In this document: one piece after another, positions 1 through 5,913 of the stretch
How the letters are laid out: the number at the start of each line of letters is the position of its first letter
Position numbering within the stretch: the stretch's first letter is position 1
From: DATKKX01 sp035542775
GTDB taxonomy: Bacteria > Planctomycetota > Phycisphaerae > UBA1845 > UTPLA1
Reading direction: 5' to 3'
Assembly: GCA_035542775.1 (NCBI GenBank)
Contig: DATKKX010000202.1
Coordinates: 1-14,320, forward strand
DNA length: 14,320 nucleotides
The notes under the pieces: model-generated
Seen by the model: only the letters and a program-made list of their open reading frames with translations
Told to the model about the DNA's origin: nothing
Database searches by the model: none
Made by a program: the position numbers and the translations under genes

Positions 1-2
1 CC

Positions 3-1424
3 CGCTATTACTGGATCGGCTGGACCCTAGAAGTCGACGGCCTGGACCTGCGCGAAGCTCTCCGGCTGCCCAACGGTACGCGAATCAGCGACCGCGAGGC
101 AGCGGAAGCCGAGCTGCGCCGGCGGGTGAACTTACGGCAACGGCAGGCGGCGGGGCTGATCGACCGACAGCTTGAATCGGCGGCCCTGCCGTGGCGGAAA
201 CTGATCGCCGATTGCGTCCGATTCAAGCGTGGGCAGACTCACGGCGGACGGCCAATTACTCGTGAACATTTACGGCAGACAATCCGCGCAGGCGAGCTGC
301 TTTCACGGCAGGGGGTTGTCAAACTGGCGGACCTGACAACGGAACACATTACCCTGGCCCTGCACGGCCTAGCCCGGCTTGGCAAGTCGAGCAAGACTTG
401 CAACGAATACCGGGCGGCGATTCACGCGGTCTGTGAATATGCCGTGAAAACCGCCAAACTGTTGAATATCAACCCCGTGAAGGAAATCGAGCTGTTTACG
501 GGCGACGCGACCAAGACTCGGCGGGCATTGGCTTACGATGAGGCAGCCCGATTGCTCGCCGTGGCCCGTGAACGCGACCCCAAGCGAGCGCTGTATTATC
601 GCGTCGCCCTGATGACCGGCTTACGGTGGGGCGAAATCGCCAAGCTGCAATGGGGGGACGTGATTCTAGGTAAGCGGCCCGGAATCAAGTTGCGAGGCGA
701 AACGACAAAGGCAGCCCGAGGCGATGACCTGCCGTTACACCCCGATTTAGCTCGTGAGTTGAAAGCAGTAACCCCCCGGCTCGCCCGGCCCGAGCATCGG
801 GTTTTCAAGACCGTCCCGACCCGCAAGACGTTTCTCCGCGATTGCGAGCGGGCGGGCATTGCCCGGAGGGAAGTCGTACGGGACGCCAAGGGCGAACCCG
901 TGATGATCGGCAAGGGCAAGCGGCGACGGGCAAAGACCCAGCTCACGACGAAGGATGATCGCGGTCGGACAATTGACCGGCACGCGCTCCGCACGACGTT
1001 TGTAACGTGGCTCCTGGCGGGCGGCGTGAATGCCCGAACAGCGCAAGCCCTGGCCCGGCACAGCTCGATTGAGTTGACGACCCGGAACTACACGGACCCC
1101 CGGCTTCTGGATCAAGCGGGCGCATTGACCGCACTGCCCGACCTAAGGACAGCGGCCCCCCAGCCCAAGCAAGAGGCGGCGGCGGCCGATGGCACTTACG
1201 GCAAGAAAAATGTTGTAGTGGGTGTTGTACTGGATGTTGTACCGAATGACGGCGCAGACCAATGCAAGACGATGAGCATTGAAAATGCGGAAGCTCGCCG
1301 AAGTGCCGTAAGTATGGCACCGAGCAAAAGTAATCAAGCGAAATCATCGACTTGCAAACTCGGGGCGACAAGATTTGAACTTGCGACCTCCTGGACCCAA
1401 ACCAGGCGCTCTAATCCAGGCTGA
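3..1424 (+). CDS. Tyrosine recombinase / integrase, 5' end cut by window edge
   Basis: Site-specific recombinase that would integrate and excise the element to its left. The frame is open from base 3, reading RYYWIGWTLEVDG, so the true start is outside the window; the GTG at 126 is only an internal candidate. An N-terminal helical arm/core-binding region (ADLTTEHITLAL, SSKTCNEYRAAIHAVCEYA) is followed by the catalytic domain. Numbered from the GTG, the catalytic residues are R167 (TGLRWGEI), K195 (ETTKAA), H286 and R289 (HALR), H312 (ARHSS) and nucleophile Y322 (RNYTD), so the set is complete. About 110 residues follow Y322, which is unusually long. That tail is low-complexity and its last ~20 residues (GATRFELATSWTQTRRSN) are the antisense translation of the tRNA-Pro gene. 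The tail may therefore be an accident of the open frame. The family call is near certain; the true C-terminus is not. Confidence 0.95.
   Translation, partial: RYYWIGWTLEVDGLDLREALRLPNGTRISDREAAEAELRRRVNLRQRQAAGLIDRQLESAALPWRKLIADCVRFKRGQTHGGRPITREHLRQTIRAGELLSRQGVVKLADLTTEHITLALHGLARLGKSSKTCNEYRAAIHAVCEYAVKTAKLLNINPVKEIELFTGDATKTRRALAYDEAARLLAVARERDPKRALYYRVALMTGLRWGEIAKLQWGDVILGKRPGIKLRGETTKAARGDDLPLHPDLARELKAVTPRLARPEHRVFKTVPTRKTFLRDCERAGIARREVVRDAKGEPVMIGKGKRRRAKTQLTTKDDRGRTIDRHALRTTFVTWLLAGGVNARTAQALARHSSIELTTRNYTDPRLLDQAGALTALPDLRTAAPQPKQEAAAADGTYGKKNVVVGVVLDVVPNDGADQCKTMSIENAEARRSAVSMAPSKSNQAKSSTCKLGATRFELATSWTQTRRSNPG
1211..1246. repeat. Three 12-bp direct iterations beginning TGTTGTA
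   Basis: The heptamer TGTTGTA occurs at 1211, 1223 and 1235, exactly 12 bp apart; the full units are TGTTGTAGTGGG, TGTTGTACTGGA and TGTTGTACCGAA. They lie in the integrase reading frame, where they encode the four-residue pattern VVVG-VVLD-VVPN, about 115-150 bp from the tRNA end. Short direct repeats beside an attachment site resemble the arm-type sites bound by tyrosine-recombinase N-terminal domains. That role is inferred; a simple coding repeat is the alternative. Confidence 0.6.
1264..1355. repeat. Nested inverted repeats next to the tRNA attachment end
   Basis: GCAAGACGATGA (1264-1275) is matched in inverted orientation by TCATCGACTTGC (1344-1355), 11 of 12 positions. The right arm ends 4 bp from the tRNA discriminator base at 1360. 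Between the arms are two small hairpins, GCATT-GAA-AATGC (1276-1288) and GTGCC/GGCAC (1303-1307 and 1316-1320). The block sits in the integrase tail and could be protein-binding sites for recombination or a foldable structure. Function is inferred from position only. Confidence 0.45.
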
Positions 1425-1435
1425 GCTACGCCCCG
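1360..1435 (-). tRNA. tRNA-Pro (anticodon UGG)
   Basis: On the minus strand the 76 nt fold into a complete cloverleaf. The acceptor stem is CGGGGCG with CGCCCCG, then a D stem GCTC/GAGC with an 11-nt loop, anticodon stem CCTGG/CCAGG with loop TTTGGGT, a five-base variable loop, and a T stem GCAAG/CTTGT with loop TTCAAAT. The anticodon is TGG with G37, and the C1-G72 pair with A73 discriminator is the bacterial proline identity pattern. No CCA is encoded after A73. The 3' end faces the integrase gene, as expected when the tRNA 3' half is the attachment site and is restored on integration. Confidence 0.95.
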
Positions 1436-1477
1436 GGAAATTCAAGTTACGCCGGAATATATCCGGCCCGGACAGGC

Positions 1478-1506
1478 ATTTGAAGCCACGCGGGCGGATC
1501 TGTCAA
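1478..1506 (-). promoter_or_regulatory. Candidate sigma-70 promoter of the tRNA-Pro gene
   Basis: Reading the minus strand, a perfect TTGACA (1506-1501) is followed after 17 bp by TCAAAT (1483-1478), 4 of 6 with TATAAT. Transcription would start near 1471, about 35 nt before the mature tRNA 5' end at 1435. A small hairpin, GCCGGA/TCCGGC (1451-1467), lies in this leader. No other promoter-like element was seen between the tRNA and the end of the next gene. Confidence 0.45.
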
Positions 1507-1576
1507 CGCACCCGCTCGCGACCGGCAGTGCTCCGCGGGGCAATCATGACACGCCTTGCCTCGCCCGGCCGCTTCC

Positions 1577-3160
1577 TCAAGTGCCCGAGATAAGCCGCTG
1601 CACGAAGCCCTGTACGTCCTTCCCGTTCAGCACGCCGTCGCTGTTCATGTCGCAGAACAGATCCGCATTGCAGTCGGGGTAGATTGCGTCATACGCCGGC
1701 CGATCCACGAGCAGCATGACGAACAGAGGCACATCCTCCATGTCCGTCCTGCCGTCGCAATTGGCATCGCCCTTGACCACCAGCTGGTTGTAATACACGT
1801 AGTTCCCGATGGTGCTGTCCCAATTCGTGACCGCCATGTCCAGCTTGGATGAATAGGTATAGGAAACGACCAACGCGGTCGCCGGTGCCGTTCCCACGCT
1901 TATCCATCCATGCTCCCGGCTGCACGCGAACTGGGCCGGAGTCAGCGCCACACCGTCCCGCTCGACCGACGTGATCTCCTGAATCGGCTGGTGAGACAGG
2001 TAATACAACTTCGACGCCGAGGCAGGAAACGTCTCGCTGATCGGTCGCAGGCCGTTCTTGTCGATGTCCCCGAACGCGATCTTCTCCACCACGCTGGTGC
2101 CGGTCGAATTCCAGCTCGAGCTGCTGCCGAAGCCCGTGCCCGTGTTGAAGAATACCCGCGTATAGTCCCACCATGCCCCGGTGGCCAGATCAAGCTTGCC
2201 GTCCGCGTTCAGATCCGCCAGGGCCACCGCGGAGCAGTATCCATCCGAATAGGTCCAGTTCGCGGTGGTGGAAAAGCCGCCTCCGGCCAGGCCGTTGTAT
2301 TGCCGAAAGCGTCCGCTGCCGCCAGTGAGCTGATTGTTATCCGCGATGAACAGATCCCTCCGCCCGTCGCCGGTCACGTCGCCCGCGGTCACCATGACGG
2401 AATCCGGTGTGGTCACGTCGGCGGCGGTCCACGAGCCCGTGGTTTCCAGGATGACGCCCAGGTTCCGGTACATGCGGTTCCGCGACCGGCTGGCGGCGCC
2501 CGCCAGGTCGAGCAGCCCGTTGTTGTAGGCGCTCACCCAGACAAACCCCTGGAAGTGATAAGTATCGCTGGACACCCAGCTCGCCGTCTGCTCCAGGGTA
2601 CCGCCGACATTCAGGTAGACATAGTTGCGATAGAATGCCTGGGGGTCATAGGCCCAGCCGGTTGCCACCGCCAGATCCGGCCGTCCGTCGCCGTTCATGT
2701 CGCCGAAGGCCACGCCAAAGGCATTGCCGTTGACCGGCGAGACCCAGTTCGGCGTTGACGAGAGCGTGCCGTTGTTGTTCAGGTAGAGCCGCGCGATCGG
2801 CCCGATCGCGGTGCCGCCCGACCCGAGCGTCGCCACCGCCACATCCGGCCAACCGTCGCCGTTCACGTCCGCCACGGCCAGATGGCCGTTGTACCCGAAG
2901 TCCGCGGACTGCCAGTCGGGCAGGGAAGGAAACGTGCCGTCGCCGCGATTGTAATAAACGGCGACATGCTGCTGGGCCATGTCGTTTCCGTTGGACACGA
3001 CGAAATCCAGCCAGCCGTCGCGATCCAGATCGACCAGGGCCCCGCCGGTGCTGACCTGCGTATCTCCCGAAATCCAATCCGGGGTACCGTGATAGATGGC
3101 CTGGCCATTGGCCGCCGCGCAGATCGCCAGAACCATAAGTGCCGTAATCGCTGCTCTCAT
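1577..3160 (-). CDS. Secreted FG-GAP (VCBS) repeat protein with C-terminal dockerin-like EF-hands
   Basis: A 527-residue exported protein. Residues 1-19 form a signal peptide (MRAAITALMVLAICAAANG, cleavage probably before QA). The body has at least five FG-GAP/VCBS calcium-loop repeats, each ending in a D-x-(N/D)-x-D-G motif: DLDRDGWLDF, DVNGDGWPDV, DMNGDGRPDL, DVTGDGRRDL and DLNADGKLDL. These predict a beta-propeller for protein or glycan contacts. A sixth repeat (DIDKNG) is broken by a beta-rich segment of roughly 80 residues. Residues 464-527 hold two EF-hand-like loops, GDANCDGRTDMEDV and CDMNSDGVLNGKDV, a dockerin-like ending common in Phycisphaerae. No cohesin partner is visible. The ATG at 3160 has AAAGGAG seven bases upstream and the signal peptide begins there. 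No catalytic domain is recognised; adhesion or attachment to an extracellular scaffold is inferred. Confidence 0.9.
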   Translation of the reverse strand: MRAAITALMVLAICAAANGQAIYHGTPDWISGDTQVSTGGALVDLDRDGWLDFVVSNGNDMAQQHVAVYYNRGDGTFPSLPDWQSADFGYNGHLAVADVNGDGWPDVAVATLGSGGTAIGPIARLYLNNNGTLSSTPNWVSPVNGNAFGVAFGDMNGDGRPDLAVATGWAYDPQAFYRNYVYLNVGGTLEQTASWVSSDTYHFQGFVWVSAYNNGLLDLAGAASRSRNRMYRNLGVILETTGSWTAADVTTPDSVMVTAGDVTGDGRRDLFIADNNQLTGGSGRFRQYNGLAGGGFSTTANWTYSDGYCSAVALADLNADGKLDLATGAWWDYTRVFFNTGTGFGSSSSWNSTGTSVVEKIAFGDIDKNGLRPISETFPASASKLYYLSHQPIQEITSVERDGVALTPAQFACSREHGWISVGTAPATALVVSYTYSSKLDMAVTNWDSTIGNYVYYNQLVVKGDANCDGRTDMEDVPLFVMLLVDRPAYDAIYPDCNADLFCDMNSDGVLNGKDVQGFVQRLISGT

Positions 3161-3188
3161 GTGACTGCTCCTTTCCCCCCTCGGTCGG

Positions 3189-3204
3189 CGGAGGGCGCCC
3201 TCCG
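3189..3204. promoter_or_regulatory. 16-bp perfect palindrome near the FG-GAP transcription start
   Basis: CGGAGGGCGCCCTCCG reads identically on both strands. It covers the first transcribed bases downstream of the predicted -10 box, so it could be an operator, or a 5' hairpin (6-bp stem, GCGC loop). Chance occurrence is possible in GC-rich DNA, though a 16-bp perfect palindrome exactly at this place is notable. Confidence 0.4.
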
Positions 3205-3213
3205 TATGCCTCC

Positions 3214-3243
3214 ATCATACCTGATCCGGGCCCGCAACTTCAA
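3214..3243 (-). promoter_or_regulatory. Sigma-70 type promoter of the FG-GAP gene
   Basis: On the minus strand, TTGAAG (3243-3238, 4 of 6 with consensus) is followed after 18 bp by TATGAT (3219-3214, 5 of 6). The predicted start, near 3207, leaves a leader of about 45 nt before the ATG at 3160. Position, strand and spacing all fit the FG-GAP gene. Confidence 0.55.
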
Positions 3244-3428
3244 TCGCCGATCGAGCCTGTTTGCACCGCCAGAACGACGCCCTGCCGAATCGTCGGATCG
3301 ACCGCCGCGTTCATTGCTGCACGACTCTCTCGCAGCGACTATCATGCCGCATGGCGCGGGCCGCAGGATCGATCCGCGAGAGCCGCCACGCTTGTGTCGG
3401 TCCGTCGGTCGTCGAGGAAAGGAGCCTT

Positions 3429-3764
3429 ATGCCACTCCCAGAGAAGCACGTGTTCGTATGCACCAATACGCGACCGGACGCGGATCCCCGAGGATGCTGC
3501 CTGACCAGGGCGGGCGGCACGATCCGCGACCTGTTCAAACGCCTGATCGCCGAGAGAGGGCTGAAGGGGAAGGTGCGGATCAACAGCACCGACTGCCTGG
3601 GGCAGTGCGAGCACGGCGCCGTCGTCGTCGTTTACCCCGATGGCACGTGGTACAGAGGGGTAAGGCCTGAGGACGTCGTGCAGATCGTTGAATCGCACTT
3701 GGTCCGCGGCACACCCGTAGAGCCTCTCCTGCTTGGCGCCCCGGCGAAAGAAAACAAGTGCTGA
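3429..3764 (+). CDS. Thioredoxin-like [2Fe-2S] ferredoxin
   Basis: A 111-residue soluble electron carrier of the Shethna/thioredoxin-like (2Fe-2S) ferredoxin family. Ligand cysteines are C11 (FVCTN), C24 of the GCC pair (C23 is adjacent), C56 and C60 (CLGQCEHG). The family's conserved text is visible: CTNTRPDADPRGCC, then GLKGKVRIN, then VVVYPDGTWYRGV and a final helix with VESHL. The ATG at 3429 is chosen because GGAAAGGAG lies just upstream and the family normally starts a few residues before the first cysteine; an open frame reaches 3261 but has no family similarity. It is divergent from the FG-GAP gene, with no redox partner next to it, so its electron acceptor cannot be named. A stem of 6 bp (3768-3785) follows the stop but has no U-tract. 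Confidence 0.92.
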   Translation: MPLPEKHVFVCTNTRPDADPRGCCLTRAGGTIRDLFKRLIAERGLKGKVRINSTDCLGQCEHGAVVVVYPDGTWYRGVRPEDVVQIVESHLVRGTPVEPLLLGAPAKENKC

Positions 3765-3889
3765 GATTGCGGCGGATCTGCCGCAGCGACTACCCCGCCC
3801 GGCAACGCCGCGCCCTGCTCCCCTCGAGCTTTCCCACGTTCCGTATCGCCCTTGCTCGCACACGGTGAAATACGCGGAGACTTCGCATT

Positions 3890-3943
3890 TTCTGTCGCAA
3901 ATCAGGCTGCTTCTGTCACTATTAAATGAGAACCGGTTCTGTC
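3890..3943 (+). repeat. Three TTCTGTC copies and a palindrome in the sigma-factor leader
   Basis: TTCTGTC occurs at 3890, 3911 and 3937, with spacings of 21 and 26 bp. The third copy overlaps a 12-bp perfect palindrome, AGAACCGGTTCT (3929-3940). All lie in the 70 bp before the ECF sigma start. No clear TTGACA/TATAAT pair was seen; an AT-rich TATTAAAT at 3919-3926 is the only -10-like stretch. The repeats may be regulator sites for this operon, which is inference. Confidence 0.45.
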
Positions 3944-3958
3944 CCCTCGGAGGTGTCC

Positions 3959-4504
3959 ATGTGTCTTTCGGATGAGGATTGCATCCATCGCTGCCTGGAC
4001 GGCGATCCAAGCGCGTATCGCCGGTTGGTCCAACGCCACCAACAGTCGGTACTGACGTACTTGGCGGTCCGCTTGGGCAGCGAAGACCTGGCCGAGGAGG
4101 TCGCACAAGAAGCATTTGTTCGAGCGTACTTCTCGCTTTCGAAGCTGCGAAAACGACAGTCATTCCTTCCATGGGTCTTGGCAATAGCAACGCGGGTGAG
4201 GCAAGAAGTGACCCGATCTCAAAGCCGCCTTTCGACACTCGGTGATGCCGGGGATATCCCGGTCCCCGTTGACAAGAAGGCGGAGGACCCTCCGGTGGCC
4301 GAGGCGGTCGCTCGCTTGCCCGCCGGTCTTCAGGAAGTCATTTTCCTTCGATATCAAGCCGGCCTTTCGTGTCGCGAACTTGCCGAGAGGTTGAGAATCC
4401 CCTTGGGCAGCGTCACGAAGCGGCTGTCACGAGCCTACGCATTACTACGGACCACGTTGAAGGAATCGGGCTGGGCACCCTCGGAGAGCGAGGTGACACG
4501 ATGA
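3959..4504 (+). CDS. ECF-type RNA polymerase sigma factor
   Basis: A 181-residue sigma factor with only regions 2 and 4, the plan of extracytoplasmic-function sigmas. Region 2 spans about residues 17-85 (AYRRLVQRHQQSVLTYLA, DLAEEVAQEAFVRAY, FLPWVLAIATRV). Region 4 spans about 112-168, with ARLPAGLQEVIFLRY and the helix-turn-helix CRELAERLRIPLGSVTKRLSRA. The start is set at 3959, where GGAGG lies five bases upstream and the text MCLSDEDCIHRCLDGDP matches typical ECF beginnings. An in-frame ATG at 3926 would add 11 residues but lies within the leader repeats and lacks a good ribosome site. Its last four bases overlap the anti-sigma start (ATGA), so the two are translationally coupled. It should direct polymerase to envelope-response promoters once released by the anti-sigma; target genes are unknown. 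Confidence 0.93.
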   Translation: MCLSDEDCIHRCLDGDPSAYRRLVQRHQQSVLTYLAVRLGSEDLAEEVAQEAFVRAYFSLSKLRKRQSFLPWVLAIATRVRQEVTRSQSRLSTLGDAGDIPVPVDKKAEDPPVAEAVARLPAGLQEVIFLRYQAGLSCRELAERLRIPLGSVTKRLSRAYALLRTTLKESGWAPSESEVTR

Positions 4505-5826
4505 CTTGCGCAGAGTGCCAGAGCAAGTTGGTGGAGTACGTCGAAGGTGTTTTGGAGATGGAATCCGCGCAGATCGAAGATCACGTGCAGAAATGCCCGG
4601 CGTGCCGAGTTGAGCTTGAAGGTTTGAAAAATCTGTGCAGGGGCCTTCAGCAGTCCATTCCACGCCAGGATGGAAAATCGCTTGAAGTCCGAGTGATGGA
4701 TCAGATTTTCAGTCGACAGGCCGAAGAGCTGAGGAGATTACAGATGACAAGGCGAATCAAACGCATCGGTTTCAGCGTCGCGGCCGCTTTGGCCGCCGCA
4801 TGCGTAACATTGTTTGTCGTTTTCGGGTCGGTGCAGGACCAGCGAGCCATGGCGGCCGAGTTCCTTGCCCGGGCGGCTTTGCAGGCTTCCTCCCTGGAAT
4901 CAGTCCACCTGAAATGCCGGATGCGGACGTTACCGAATGACAACTTCAGCCTGGTGGGGCCAGCCTATGATTTCGTTGAGATCGACGTGTGGAAGCAACT
5001 GGGGAATCCGGAAAAATATCGTCTCGAGAAGCCCGGGCGCGTTCTCGTCTGCGACGGCCAGTCGACGATCATGCTGATTCAGCCGAGTCATTGCGCCGTC
5101 AAGGGTCCGGCAGGAGCCGACTTCGATGCGGCCTGGTTGCGTGACCTGACCGACATCGAAAAAATCCTGACCCAGCGACTTCGTGAATCCGTTGTCCGCG
5201 AGAGCAATGTATCTCTCAAGGACGAAAACGTGGAAGGAAAGCCGAAACGAATCGTCACCGTCGATGTCACGGCCAATAATCCCCCTGACGACTATCTGCG
5301 TAACAAGTTGCTGGATACCTCTGACACCCGCAGCGTATTTCAATTCGACGTCGCCACCAAGCGATTGGAGGAAATGCAAATTCTCCTTCGTGACCGGGAG
5401 CAGGATGTGTTGATCTTCGAGGTGACGGGTATCGAATATAACCCTCAACTTCCGGCCTCGGCGTTCGCCCTGGAATTGCCGGCGGATGTCACATGGTACG
5501 AGGAACCGAAGGTGTTGCCTGACAACGCCAGGTACGCCTCGTTGAGCCCGAAAGAGGCGGCTACGGCATTCTTCGATGCGTGCGCCAACGAGGATTGGGA
5601 TGAGGTCCAGAAGTACTGGGCTACCGGGATCAACAATCGGTTCAAGAAAGGTCTGGGCGGACTCAAAGTGATCAGCATCGGCGAGCCGTTTCAGGCCTCC
5701 TGGGGTTACCCGGGTTGGTTTGTGCCGTATGAGATCACGTTCAAGTCTGGACAGACGAAGAAGCATAACCTCGCCGTCCGGAACGACAATCCCGCCAAAC
5801 GATGGGTGGTGGATGGCGGCCTCTGA
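4501..5826 (+). CDS. Membrane anti-sigma factor with zinc finger and LolA/RseB-like sensor domain
   Basis: A 441-residue single-pass membrane protein. Residues 1-40 form a zf-HC2/ZAS anti-sigma zinc finger: C3 and C6, then the diagnostic H28-x3-C32-x2-C35 (HVQKCPAC). A basic stretch (TRRIKRI) precedes one transmembrane helix at about 89-110 (GFSVAAALAAACVTLFVVFG). Residues ~118-380 look like the planctomycete outer-membrane-lipoprotein-carrier (LolA/RseB-fold) domain, with short beta strands such as YRLEKPGRVLVCDGQ and FQFDVATKRLEEMQI and the closing FALELPADVTWYEE. The last ~90 residues start with PKEAATAFFDACANEDWDEVQKYW, an NTF2-like/SnoaL-type opening. The start is the ATG overlapping the sigma stop; upstream in-frame codons belong to the sigma gene. 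It should hold the ECF sigma at the membrane until the extracytoplasmic part senses a ligand or envelope damage. The finger call is firm; the two C-terminal fold calls are moderate. Confidence 0.85.
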   Translation: MTCAECQSKLVEYVEGVLEMESAQIEDHVQKCPACRVELEGLKNLCRGLQQSIPRQDGKSLEVRVMDQIFSRQAEELRRLQMTRRIKRIGFSVAAALAAACVTLFVVFGSVQDQRAMAAEFLARAALQASSLESVHLKCRMRTLPNDNFSLVGPAYDFVEIDVWKQLGNPEKYRLEKPGRVLVCDGQSTIMLIQPSHCAVKGPAGADFDAAWLRDLTDIEKILTQRLRESVVRESNVSLKDENVEGKPKRIVTVDVTANNPPDDYLRNKLLDTSDTRSVFQFDVATKRLEEMQILLRDREQDVLIFEVTGIEYNPQLPASAFALELPADVTWYEEPKVLPDNARYASLSPKEAATAFFDACANEDWDEVQKYWATGINNRFKKGLGGLKVISIGEPFQASWGYPGWFVPYEITFKSGQTKKHNLAVRNDNPAKRWVVDGGL

Positions 5827-5853
5827 TGAGGCCGCAGAATCAGGAATCACCGT

Positions 5854-5891
5854 GCAGAGCAGCGGTCGACAGATCGCGGCTCTGCTTTTTT
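5854..5891 (+). terminator. Intrinsic terminator of the ECF sigma/anti-sigma operon
   Basis: GCAGAGC (5854-5860) pairs with GCTCTGC (5879-5885), followed at once by six T (5886-5891). Inside the loop GCG (5862-5864) can pair with CGC (5875-5877), lengthening the stem after one mismatch. It lies 28 bp past the anti-sigma stop. On the other strand the T-run is on the wrong side, so it serves only the plus-strand operon. Confidence 0.85.
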
Positions 5892-5913
5892 GCGGACAGC
5901 AGTCGGGCCGTGG

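Noticed and set aside
126..1424. Taking GTG 126 as the integrase start
   Set aside because: The same frame is open to base 3 with integrase-like text (RYYWIGWT), so the gene begins before the window.
1910..2758. 282-codon plus-strand frame inside the FG-GAP gene
   Set aside because: The minus-strand frame has a signal peptide, calcium-loop repeats, dockerin end, promoter and ribosome site; this one has none of these.
3768..3785. 6-bp hairpin after the ferredoxin stop as a terminator
   Set aside because: The stem TGCGGC/GCCGCA is good but no T-run follows, so it does not qualify as an intrinsic terminator.
3926..3958. Upstream ATG start (3926) for the ECF sigma
   Set aside because: It lies in the leader repeats without a ribosome site; ATG 3959 has GGAGG and a family-like beginning.
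3342..4238. 298-codon minus-strand frame across the ferredoxin and sigma genes
   Set aside because: It crosses two recognised genes and an intergenic region with no family feature.
4930..5850. 306-codon minus-strand frame antisense to the anti-sigma gene
   Set aside because: No domain or ribosome site; the plus frame has a zinc finger, TM helix and terminator.
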